From NCBI GenBank assembly GCA_029263395.1, contig JAJCXO010000194.1:1-64000 (forward strand): a DNA stretch of 64,000 nt, read 5' to 3'. Position 1 is the first letter of the stretch; every line of letters starts with the position of its first letter. The notes beneath the pieces are model-generated. The model had not been told where the DNA came from, did no database searches, and worked only from the letters and a program-made list of their open reading frames with translations. Made by a program: the position numbers and the translations under genes. This document shows, one piece after another, positions 9,962-17,752 of this stretch. This DNA comes from Acidobacteriota bacterium (GTDB lineage Bacteria; Acidobacteriota; Thermoanaerobaculia; Multivoradales; J023).

Positions 9962-11926
9962 CAGAGCGTTTTCTAGACGTTCCATGCGCGCTCGCAGGGT
10001 TTCGAGTTCGGTCTTCTGAGCCGCCAGCTCGGCTTCTTGGTCTCGAATGATCGAGTGTTGGGTCTTGACCGCCTCCACCACTGCTCCCACCAGATTGGCG
10101 TAGGCGACAGACTTGAATCCCTCGGAATCCGTGAAGACGGCTTCAGGGAAGACGGCCTCGACGTTTTGGGCAATGAGGCCCATTTCTTGACGGTTGGTAG
10201 CCTGCGGGTCGCGCCAGCGGAAGGTGACTCCTCGCAGTGCGAGTAGCTTCTCGAGACTATCCGTGATCGGCTCTACGTCACGTTTCAATCGTTCGTCGGA
10301 AGGAGAGACGTTGCGGCCACGAATGATGCCGTTGACGTCGAGCTCGAAGAAGGGTTGCGAGGTTTTGATGCCGACCTTGCCGGCCCGACTGATCCTCATC
10401 ACGTCGGTGCTCTCGCTGCTGTCGGGGCCGAGGTGGAACTCGAATCCGCCGTCTGAATTGGTGAAGAATCGTGCGCCTCGTGATCCGTCTCGTTCGTCGA
10501 GGGCAATTTCCATCATCTTCTCGGTGCTACCGGACTTCAGATGGACCCGTCCTCCGAGCTGTGGTTGATCGGACTCGAGTTGTAACGTTGCCCAATCGTT
10601 GTTGCTGTGGCCGCGAATCGTGCGGTTGTGAGTCTCGACGGTGTTGTCTTCAGTGCTCCACAGGGAGCTACCTTCACCGGCAGGACCCGGTGGTCCAGGC
10701 GGTCCGGTAGGGCCACGGGTTCCAATACCGGTTGGACCCTGGGGGCCAGGAGGTCCGGCGGAACCTGCGAGGCCCTGTTGACCCGCAAGACCCTGTGGTC
10801 CAGTTGGCCCGGGAGTACCGACGCCGGTCAAGCCGGCGGGGCCCATCGGGCCGGCGGGGCCAGTGGGTCCGATGAAACCTCGTGGTCCAGCGTCTCCGTT
10901 ATCTCCCTTGGGCCCGGTGGCGCCAATGCCGATGTCGCCTTTAGGACCGGTGGGTCCGCTGCCTCCCTTAGGCCCGGTGGCACCAATGCCGATCTCGCCT
11001 TTGGGACCGGTGGGTCCGCTGCCTCCCTTGGGCCCGGTGGCGCCAATGCCGATGTCGCCTTTGGGTCCGGTGGGTCCAATCTCTCCATTGTCCCCTTTGT
11101 CGCCTTTGGGACCAATGATGCCGATGTCGCCTTTGGGTCCGGCGGGGCCAATATCTCCGGCATCCCCTTTGGGGCCAGCGGGTCCGATGATGCCGGTGTC
11201 CCCCTTGGGGCCGACAGGCCCGACGTCGCCTATGTCCCCTTTGAGTCCTTGTGGCCCAGCGAGTCCTTGGGGTCCCTGAGCACCTGTGGCACCGATATCT
11301 CCGAGATCCCCCTTGAGTCCTTGCGGGCCGGCGAGTCCCTGGGGCCCTTGAGGCCCAACGGCTCCTATATCTCCGGTGTCGCCTTTGAGACCTTGCGGTC
11401 CTGCGAGTCCCTGGGGACCTTGCGGCCCGACGGCTCCTATATCTCCGGTGTCTCCTTTGAGACCTTGCGGTCCAACGAGTCCTTGTGGCCCCTGGGCGCC
11501 AGTGGCTCCGATATCTCCGACATCCCCTTTGAGTCCTTGCGGTCCAGCGAGTCCCTGGGGCCCTTGAGGCCCAACGGCTCCTATATCTCCGGTGTCTCCC
11601 TTGAGTCCTTGAACCCCCGCGAGCCCCTGGGGCCCTTGCGGTCCAACCGCGCCGGTATTACCTCTTGGTCCCGCAGCACCAGCCGATCCATCTTTGCCAG
11701 CCGGGCCGGTCGCCCCGGTAGACCCGAGCAGTCCGTCGGTACCCCGAGACCCACCAGTTCCAGCAGGCCCCTGAGGTCCAGTGGCCCCCGTGGCCCCCGT
11801 GGCACCGGTGGGGCCCGCGACCCTGGTGTCGTCCAACTGACCACCGATTTGTTGAGCGCTCGACAAGCCGGCCACGAGGAGTAGGGCGAGAAAAGGACGA
11901 AAGTATAGTGATCTCAAAGTAATCAT
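9869..11926 (-). CDS. Secreted collagen-like protein with C-terminal S74 intramolecular chaperone
   Basis: A 685-aa protein with a signal peptide (residues ~1-24, ending [10 protein letters not shown]) and ATG at 11926 with AAGGA upstream. Residues 38 to about 415 are Gly-X-Y repeats. A 24-residue unit around [17 protein letters not shown] is repeated about seven times, then a [15 protein letters not shown] type of unit that breaks the triplet phase at GIGAT. Residues ~420-600 form a beta-rich head, followed by a peptidase S74 domain with the Ser-Lys dyad motif [14 protein letters not shown], which in phage tailspikes trims and releases trimers. A coiled coil ([18 protein letters not shown]) closes it. 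Likely a trimeric surface fibre; its role is unknown. Its 3' end overlaps the convergent membrane protein gene. Confidence 0.9.
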   Translation of the reverse strand: MITLRSLYFRPFLALLLVAGLSSAQQIGGQLDDTRVAGPTGATGATGATGPQGPAGTGGSRGTDGLLGSTGATGPAGKDGSAGAAGPRGNTGAVGPQGPQGLAGVQGLKGDTGDIGAVGPQGPQGLAGPQGLKGDVGDIGATGAQGPQGLVGPQGLKGDTGDIGAVGPQGPQGLAGPQGLKGDTGDIGAVGPQGPQGLAGPQGLKGDLGDIGATGAQGPQGLAGPQGLKGDIGDVGPVGPKGDTGIIGPAGPKGDAGDIGPAGPKGDIGIIGPKGDKGDNGEIGPTGPKGDIGIGATGPKGGSGPTGPKGEIGIGATGPKGGSGPTGPKGDIGIGATGPKGDNGDAGPRGFIGPTGPAGPMGPAGLTGVGTPGPTGPQGLAGQQGLAGSAGPPGPQGPTGIGTRGPTGPPGPPGPAGEGSSLWSTEDNTVETHNRTIRGHSNNDWATLQLESDQPQLGGRVHLKSGSTEKMMEIALDERDGSRGARFFTNSDGGFEFHLGPDSSESTDVMRISRAGKVGIKTSQPFFELDVNGIIRGRNVSPSDERLKRDVEPITDSLEKLLALRGVTFRWRDPQATNRQEMGLIAQNVEAVFPEAVFTDSEGFKSVAYANLVGAVVEAVKTQHSIIRDQEAELAAQKTELETLRARMERLENALLQLEPNGGPMQVDHSATPPNDYRDTEHRGE
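10680..11815 (-). repeat. Collagen-coding tandem repeats
   Basis: DNA-level repetition follows from the Gly-X-Y code. The region 11220-11610 has a 72-bp period (24 residues) and 10915-11080 has a shorter near-identical period of 63 bp. The opposite strand therefore also reads open over long distances, but this is a by-product of the repeat. Confidence 0.85.
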
Positions 11927-12406
11927 TTTAGGTGTCCTTAGATGAACGACGCCTGCGGTAGGCGAAGAAGTCCATGGGTACAGCTCTCGGTTGACGTAGT
12001 CGTTGATCCAAAGCGCGATGTCGATTGAAGTGATGTCGATCGAAGGTGCAAGTTCAATTTAGAGTAGAGGTCACTTCGAGGTACCGGTCGGACCCCTTAG
12101 CATGAGGCCTACATTCACATTATTACGTAGTGTACATGGTTAGGTTCCCAACAAATATAAAAGAGAGAATCTGTTGCATGAAAACAGTAGAATTAAATTC
12201 AATTGAGACTGGGCGTCTTGTGTGCCAGGAGCTGGACCTTAATGCTGGCCATTTGATGAGGATTACCGCCTGACGGGATTTGGCTGAGATCTGAAAATTC
12301 TTGATCGAATCTTTATCGACTTTGCGCCCTATAACTATGAGAGGGCATGGAGCGCAGTCATCGATCTTACGCCGCAGAGAAATTCACCGCAACGTTCTTG
12401 ACACTC

Positions 12407-12622
12407 TCAACGTATGTGATTGTAGAATAAGGCGAGCTTGGTACTCGCCGGAGTCTTTGCAACTGGGGGCCTGGATAACATGTCAAGCAGTTGGTCCCAG
12501 CTTTCCTTGTGTTCATCCCGTTCGACTATCATCACAGGATCTTTGGGGCGATGCTTCTCGGCGAAGCTGACGAAACTGGGGTCACCATCGATGTTGTCGT
12601 CAATTCTTGAAATGTCTTGATT
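12407..12622 (-). pseudogene. Possible remnant of a coding sequence (no start codon)
   Basis: On the - strand, 71 codons are open between two stops and read as a plausible soluble protein fragment, with segments such as DPSFVSFAEKHRPKDPVMI and SWDQLLDMLSRPPV. There is no initiation codon with a ribosome binding site near its beginning and no continuation on either side. I read it as a decayed fragment of unknown family. It could equally be a chance open stretch. Confidence 0.2.
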
Positions 12623-13334
12623 TCAGTGGTTTTAGTTGGTGTCAGGGTCATTCCTACTAGAGGTGGCAGGCTCTAGTCTGGGCAAGTGCTCCCTACTGGC
12701 TGTTGGTAGTCATCAGTGCTGGTCCGGGGATAGAGAGTTGGAGTCTGAGCGTCGTGCTGCCTTTTAGGCTCTCCGGCAAGTCAGGTTGGGGTAGATCTGG
12801 TTGATGTTGTGGAGACATTAGTGGGTGCCATGTGGGAGATAGGTTGGGCAAGCGCACTCGGATCATCCTAATTTTCGATTGTTAGTCGTGTTTCTGTTCT
12901 TTGTTGTTTTTTCGACTATGAGATATTGCTTTGAGTTGGCGAGTTAGAGAATGTTGTTGGGAAGCGAGTCTGGTGCCTCGTGGTTCGTTGGTGACGGATG
13001 CGCCGGGTTCATGGAATCGATTCAGGCTGCGGTGAGACGCGGTTGTCGCATTGGAGGATGTTGAATAAGTTGTTTATTGACATGTAGTTAGAAGTAGGGG
13101 TGCTCGCCTCCTTAGGCAGAAATCCACCGCCAGCAAAAGTGTATTGCAGGCAGCTAGTACACTGCGAACAGAGCCGGTGGATGCTGTTAGAGCAGGCAGG
13201 GGGCGAGCTGGCAATTACATCGTAGGGTTTTGTCTTTAGTCGGATAAACCTTGCGAGGTGTCTCTGGAGCTGCTGCGGCATGATCCGGAGTTGTAGGCGA
13301 CTCCTTGGTACGTCGGGGATCGGTGCGTCTTGCT

Positions 13335-13358
13335 CAATTTGTAAAACGTTACAAATTG
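13335..13358. promoter_or_regulatory. Perfect 10-bp inverted repeat, candidate operator
   Basis: CAATTTGTAA-AACG-TTACAAATTG is a perfect palindrome with a 4-bp centre, about 335 bp before the first eCIS gene. It is AT-rich and lacks a following T-run, so it resembles a dimeric-regulator binding site more than a terminator. No candidate regulator gene is encoded beside it. Confidence 0.4.
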
Positions 13359-13692
13359 ATGACGCTCGGGGTTGGGTGTTTTGATTTATTAGTCGTCAGA
13401 AGAGTTTGGAGGATGACGTGTCGATAATCTTCCTGGGAGAGCTGTGTTTTGAAGTTTTTGCTGGTGATGAATAAGCCATGAAAACTAGTCATTTGGTGTG
13501 TATTTGTCATTGTTTCTTTTGTTAAAGATAGTTGTTGCTTGGTGTTGTTGAGTGGTGTACGTTGAATAGGAAGCTTGGTGTTGAGAGGTGGCCGAGTGCT
13601 TCAGCTGGATTGTAATGATTGTCGAGGTCGTCGATGCTTAATTCGAAACATGTTGAGATAGCTGCGCGGCAAGGCAATCGGAGGGTATTCGG

Positions 13693-14286
13693 TTGAGTAG
13701 TTATTCGGTGGTGGCCGCGGTCAGTGAGGCCTTGCGCGCGCTGCTTTGGGAGGCCTATGACGAGGACGATACTCTGCGGCCGATCGTTGGCAGCGAGGAG
13801 GCGATTGTTCTCAAGAATCCGACCCAGACCGCGCAGGACTCGGCCAATCGAATCTCGCTGTGGTTACACCACATCACCGAAAACGAGTTCATGAAAAATC
13901 AGCCGATGGAGCGTGGACCGTCGCATGATACGCAGCGCTTTCCAGCATTGGCGCTGAACTTTTCTTTTCTTTTGACGCCTTTTGCGTCGACGACTGCCGC
14001 CGAACATCTATTGCTGGGCAAGGCGATGCAGGTCTTTTACGATAATGCGACGATCCTGCTTAGAGATGAAACGAGTGGTATAGCCGAGGAGCTGCGGATC
14101 ATCTTTAGCCGCATGACCCTCGAGGAGCTCACTCGGGTTTGGGATTCTTTGCGCGAACCCTATCGGCTGTCACTGTGTTATCAGGTCCGGGTCAATCGGA
14201 TCGATTCGCAACGCTTGCCGCAACATGCGCGGATTGTGGAACGCTTCAGCGGTCTCGAAGTCAAGCGGGAAAGGGGCGCGTCGTGA
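13693..14286 (+). CDS. eCIS DUF4255 protein (Afp16-like tail terminator)
   Basis: A 197-aa protein starting at TTG 13693, with GGAGGG 7 bases upstream. The pattern fits DUF4255/Pvc16 N-terminal-type proteins: an N-terminal helix (VAAVSEALRALLWEAY), then ISLWLHHITENEFMKNQP and LNFSFLLTPFAS, and a C-terminal YRLSLCYQVRVNRI strand. In Afp/PVC particles this family caps the inner tube and sheath at the end distal to the baseplate and sets tube termination. As first gene it defines the operon start; its stop overlaps the next start (GTGA). Confidence 0.85.
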   Translation: MSSYSVVAAVSEALRALLWEAYDEDDTLRPIVGSEEAIVLKNPTQTAQDSANRISLWLHHITENEFMKNQPMERGPSHDTQRFPALALNFSFLLTPFASTTAAEHLLLGKAMQVFYDNATILLRDETSGIAEELRIIFSRMTLEELTRVWDSLREPYRLSLCYQVRVNRIDSQRLPQHARIVERFSGLEVKRERGAS

Positions 14287-15194
14287 GCATTGTTCAAACG
14301 CTACGGCGGACCCAGATGATTTTCGACCTCGAAGATGTGTATGCAAGAGATCGAGGCGTGCGCGGACCGCGTCCGCGTCCACTGGCGGGTGTCGAGTATT
14401 GGATTGTCGGCGAATTGGTCGACAGCAGCATTCAAACCATCAACCCACCGTGGCGATTGATCGTTCAACGCAATCCGAGCGGCTACCATGTGTTCTACGG
14501 TGAGGTTGAGCTTGCCAATGGCGAGCATCGGACTCAGATTGCCGCAGGGACGTACGCGGTGCGGGTCGAAGGTGAGCTCTACCAACACGTCGAGCGCCAG
14601 GATGTGGTGTTACCCGAGTTGGCGACTCCCTACAGTTTTGACCTAGAGCCGGGCTTTCGCTACCCGTTCCCGCGGGAGAGCAGCCTTTCGAAAGGTCGCG
14701 GTACTACCTTGCTGCGTGGCGGAGTCCACCAGCGAGATGGCAGCGGCATCGCAGGAGTGACTGTCGAAGTCACGCAAGCATCGTATACCTACTCGACCGA
14801 TGCCACAGGTCAGTGGGTGCTCGTTTTTCCGGATGATGTGACCGATAGCGACCTCACCGTCCGGTTCGTGTGGCCGGATCGACCTCCCACGGAAGTCGAT
14901 GGCGTGCCATTGATTCAAGGTCGCGACAACAGCTTGATGCAGACCGCTCTCAGAGGGTGGGTCCTGACTGAAGACGGTGTTCCGCTCCGCGGAGCAACGG
15001 TGGAAGTTGTGGGCCAGGCCGGAATGGTGAAGACCCGCGGCGACGGCGCCTGGTTCTACTACTTCGATCCCACCACCCTCGAGCAAACGGTCGACATCGA
15101 GTTTGTGCTGCCGGATGGGCGAAATCTGATCGCGTCATCCATCTTGGTGCGGCCGCGAGCGACCGTGGTAGTGCCGACAATCCGATTCTCGTAA
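14283..15194 (+). CDS. eCIS-associated protein with carboxypeptidase-regulatory-like beta domains
   Basis: A 303-aa protein from GTG 14283, which overlaps the upstream stop by 4 bases and follows AAAGGGG; a longer in-frame extension would run into the previous gene. Two internally similar Ig-like/carboxypeptidase-regulatory-like repeats are visible: LLRGGVHQRDGSGIAGVTVE followed by DATGQWVLVFP, and LRGWVLTEDGVPLRGATVE followed by RGDGAWFYYFD. In several eCIS loci such a module is fused to DUF4255 or sits beside it, so I infer a partner of the terminator cap. No signal peptide is present. Function is inferred from context only. Confidence 0.75.
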   Translation: MSIVQTLRRTQMIFDLEDVYARDRGVRGPRPRPLAGVEYWIVGELVDSSIQTINPPWRLIVQRNPSGYHVFYGEVELANGEHRTQIAAGTYAVRVEGELYQHVERQDVVLPELATPYSFDLEPGFRYPFPRESSLSKGRGTTLLRGGVHQRDGSGIAGVTVEVTQASYTYSTDATGQWVLVFPDDVTDSDLTVRFVWPDRPPTEVDGVPLIQGRDNSLMQTALRGWVLTEDGVPLRGATVEVVGQAGMVKTRGDGAWFYYFDPTTLEQTVDIEFVLPDGRNLIASSILVRPRATVVVPTIRFS

Positions 15195-15213
15195 CCGACT
15201 AAGGAGGACAGAA

Positions 15214-17214
15214 ATGCCCGAGTATCTCTCGCCTGGTGTCTACGTCGAGGAGATCAGTACTGGGCCCAAGCCCATTGAAGGGGTTAGTACCAGTACCGCT
15301 GGCTTCGCAGGTCGAACCGAACGTGGCCCAACAACGCCGCGGCTGGTGACCAGCTGGCTCGATTTCCAACGCTGGTTCGGTTCCTACATCGAACCGTCCA
15401 AATCGTTTCTTCCCTATTCCATTCAGGGTTTCTTCCAGAACGGTGGCAAACGGGCATTTGTTGCCCGGGTCATCAATGGTGATGCCAAGGCCGCCTCGAT
15501 ATCGTTGGCAGCGCCGAGTGCAGACAGTGGCTCGGGCCTCACCAACGTGCTCAAGGTCGAGTCCCTGGGACCGGGATCTTGGGGAAACAACATCCTGATC
15601 CGAGTGACGACGGGCAGCCGTGCAGATCTCAACGCGTCACCGCCACTGGATCTGTTCCGGCTGACGATCGCTTATTTCAGCGATGGCATTCCCAGTCCGT
15701 TTGTCGATCCGGTCAATCGCACCAATTTGGCGAGTCCTTTCTTTAAAGCCGCAGATGTAGTCGAGGACTACGACAATCTGTCGGCGGTTCAAGGCTCCGC
15801 CAACTATGTGATCAGCACCGTCAACGCGGCGTCGAAGTTGGTGCATCTCGATTGGGGCAACACCAACCCCAACCCCGCGATCATTCCGGAGCCGGCGCGT
15901 CCGAGCGATACCGATTTTGGTACCCGTTCGGCACTGTCGTTGGCGACCAGTAACGCAGCCGTTTTCGTGCGGACTTCGGCAGTTGGTGCCGGTCTGTGGG
16001 GTGACAGCGTTTCGGTTGAGGTTCAGGCCGGTACTAAGGCTGGCACCGCTCGGATGACGATCCGTTGGTCGACACTCACCGAAGACTTCGACAATTTGTC
16101 GACAGACATCACCAAACCGGACTTCCTGACCGATGTCGTCAATGGCAACTCGCGGCTCTTGCGGGCCGAGTGGGTCGACGACAACGGGGCGCCGATCGCG
16201 GACCTGCCGAACGCCACCCTGGCGATTCCGGATCCGGCCGCGGAAGCGAGTCTGGCAGGTGGGGCGGACAACCCATTGGCCGGCGGGACCGAAGAGGTGT
16301 TGCTGACCCCGGGCGATTTTGCTGGCAAGGACACAGTTCCCCCGGATCAGCGGACGGGGCTGGCAGGCCTCGAGGCGATCGACGAGATTTCCTTGTTGGT
16401 GGTTCCCGATGAGGTCAATCCCGGGATCCGCAACAACTTTCAGATCACCAATGTGGTGCTCAACCAATGTGAACGTCTGAAAGACCGTTTCGGGATTCTG
16501 AATGTGCCCAAGGGTCAAGGCACTGTGCAGAATATTTACCCGGTACGCGACACGTCCTATGGTGGTATTTATTACCCATGGGTGCGGGTCTTCGACGAAC
16601 GCACTCAGGACACGCTTCTAATTCCACCTTCCGGTCATGTTGCTGGCATTTTTGCCCGTACCGACATTGATCGCGGTGTCCACAAAGCGCCGGCCAACGA
16701 GATCATTCGCGGCATCATTACCCGTGACCTGAACTCGCGTCGTGGCCCACTCGAATACAAGGTGGTCAAAGGCGAGCAGGACATCTTGAATCCGCGCGGT
16801 ATCAATGTCATTCGTGACTTCCGCACGGATCGTCGCGGCATCCGCGTGTGGGGCGCCCGCACCATGTCGAGCGATGGTGAGTGGAAGTACGTCAACGTTC
16901 GCCGCCTCTTCATCTTCATCGAAGAGTCCCTCGACGAAGGTACCCAATGGGTGGTGTTCGAGCCCAACCACGAGCCGACCTGGGCGCGGGTGGTGCGCAG
17001 CATCAGCAACTTCTTGGTCCGGGTGTGGCGCGACGGTGCGCTGCAGGGCGTGACCGAGGAGGAGGCGTTCTTCGTTCGCTGCGACCGCACCACGATGACC
17101 CAAGACGACATCGATAACGGGCGGTTGATTTGTTACGTCGGTATCGCGCCGGTCAAGCCGGCCGAATTCGTAATCATCCGCATCGGCCAGAAAACCCTCG
17201 AGGCCACCCAGTAG
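15214..17214 (+). CDS. eCIS contractile tail sheath protein 1 (Afp2-4 family)
   Basis: A 666-aa sheath subunit with a strong ribosome binding site (AAGGAGGA). The N-terminus MPEYLSPGVYVEEISTGPKP is the classic sheath opening, including the strand exchanged between subunits. The C-terminal half carries PSGHVAGIFARTDIDRGV, HKAPANE, GINVIRDF, GARTMSSDGEWKYVNVRRL and a terminal RVWRDGALQG/FVRCDRTTM region, all typical. The middle (residues ~100-370) is a variable surface domain. The sheath contracts around the tube to drive it into a target. It is paired with the tube gene 19 bp downstream, which has an equally strong ribosome binding site, consistent with the high copy number of both subunits. 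Confidence 0.96.
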   Translation: MPEYLSPGVYVEEISTGPKPIEGVSTSTAGFAGRTERGPTTPRLVTSWLDFQRWFGSYIEPSKSFLPYSIQGFFQNGGKRAFVARVINGDAKAASISLAAPSADSGSGLTNVLKVESLGPGSWGNNILIRVTTGSRADLNASPPLDLFRLTIAYFSDGIPSPFVDPVNRTNLASPFFKAADVVEDYDNLSAVQGSANYVISTVNAASKLVHLDWGNTNPNPAIIPEPARPSDTDFGTRSALSLATSNAAVFVRTSAVGAGLWGDSVSVEVQAGTKAGTARMTIRWSTLTEDFDNLSTDITKPDFLTDVVNGNSRLLRAEWVDDNGAPIADLPNATLAIPDPAAEASLAGGADNPLAGGTEEVLLTPGDFAGKDTVPPDQRTGLAGLEAIDEISLLVVPDEVNPGIRNNFQITNVVLNQCERLKDRFGILNVPKGQGTVQNIYPVRDTSYGGIYYPWVRVFDERTQDTLLIPPSGHVAGIFARTDIDRGVHKAPANEIIRGIITRDLNSRRGPLEYKVVKGEQDILNPRGINVIRDFRTDRRGIRVWGARTMSSDGEWKYVNVRRLFIFIEESLDEGTQWVVFEPNHEPTWARVVRSISNFLVRVWRDGALQGVTEEEAFFVRCDRTTMTQDDIDNGRLICYVGIAPVKPAEFVIIRIGQKTLEATQ

Positions 17215-17233
17215 ACATTGAGGAGGATATCTC

Positions 17234-17671
17234 ATGAGTGAGACTGGAAGCCGTAACGATCCTTATTCAGCATTCAACTTCAGGGTCGAAATCGATGGCG
17301 GAGGCGCCGCCGGTTTCGCCGAATGCAGCGGTCTCGTAACCGAGACCGATATTGTCGAGTACCGCAACGGTGACGAGGACATCCGAGTCCGCAAGTTACC
17401 GGGTCTCAAGAAGTTCACCAACATCGTGCTCAAGCGTGGCTACACCGATAGCAAGGATCTGTGGCAGTGGCGCAAGACGGTGATGGACGGCCGTACCGAG
17501 CGTCGCTCGGGTGCGGTTGTGTTGCTCAACGAAGCTCGTGAAGAGGCGTTGCGCTGGAACTTCCGTGAAGGCTGGCCCAGCAAATGGGAAGGCCCAGCCC
17601 TCAACGCGAAGAACAACGAAACGGCGATCGAGACCCTCGAAATCGCCTGTGAGGACATCCAACTCGCCTAG
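17234..17671 (+). CDS. eCIS inner tube protein 1 (Afp1/5 family)
   Basis: A 145-aa tube subunit of the T4 gp19-like family, with AGGAGG upstream of ATG 17234. Hallmarks are GSRNDPYSAFNFRVEID, FAECSGLVTETDIVEYRNG, the KLPGLKKFTNIVLKRGYTD segment and WNFREGWPSKWEGPALNAK. Hexameric rings of this protein stack into the rigid tube expelled on firing, and the lumen can carry cargo. A perfect hairpin follows 40 bp after its stop. Confidence 0.96.
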   Translation: MSETGSRNDPYSAFNFRVEIDGGGAAGFAECSGLVTETDIVEYRNGDEDIRVRKLPGLKKFTNIVLKRGYTDSKDLWQWRKTVMDGRTERRSGAVVLLNEAREEALRWNFREGWPSKWEGPALNAKNNETAIETLEIACEDIQLA

Positions 17672-17710
17672 GCGAGCGATCGCAGCCTCTCTTTGATGAC
17701 CACCTATCGT

Positions 17711-17740
17711 GGTGCTCGATGGCAGCCGTCATCGAGCACC
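17711..17740 (+). promoter_or_regulatory. Perfect 11-bp hairpin in front of the second sheath gene
   Basis: GGTGCTCGATG, an 8-base loop and CATCGAGCACC form a perfect stem. It ends 2 bases before the GGAG ribosome binding site of the next gene and 12 bases before its ATG. No T-run follows, so it is not a standard intrinsic terminator. It could attenuate transcription or translation of downstream genes, or stabilise the upstream sheath-tube message. A 14-bp palindrome (CTCGCCTAGGCGAG) spans the preceding stop codon at 17663-17676. Confidence 0.6.
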
Positions 17741-17752
17741 CTGGAGACCTAG

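Larger units (their letters stand above)
11927..13692. other. Gene-poor, AT-richer intergenic region upstream of the eCIS operon
   Basis: About 1.77 kb without any reading frame that I would call a gene. Base composition is visibly more AT-rich than the flanks, and short frames have unconvincing composition and no ribosome binding sites. It contains the divergent upstream regions of the collagen-like gene (leftward) and of the eCIS operon (rightward), a perfect inverted repeat at 13335-13358, and a possible gene remnant at 12407-12622. I see no tRNA, rRNA or insertion-sequence ends. Confidence 0.6.

Noticed and set aside
10863-11610. Regularly spaced repeats resembling a CRISPR array
   Set aside because: The period is a multiple of three and encodes Gly-X-Y in frame; there are no unique spacers or Cas genes.
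10607-11884. 425-aa + strand frame opposite the collagen-like gene
   Set aside because: It is open only because Gly-X-Y coding DNA also lacks stops on the other strand; it has no start signal and its composition mirrors the repeat.
12301-12620. Two short + strand frames (89 and 60 aa)
   Set aside because: Composition is not protein-like, no ribosome binding sites, and they overlap a more coherent - strand frame.
13009-13281. 90-aa - strand frame with several Cys, possibly a zinc-finger or transposase remnant
   Set aside because: No start signal, irregular Cys spacing, and no terminal inverted repeats around it.
17711-17740. Intrinsic terminator
   Set aside because: The stem is strong but no T-run follows, and the downstream genes are needed for the same particle; kept as a regulatory hairpin instead.
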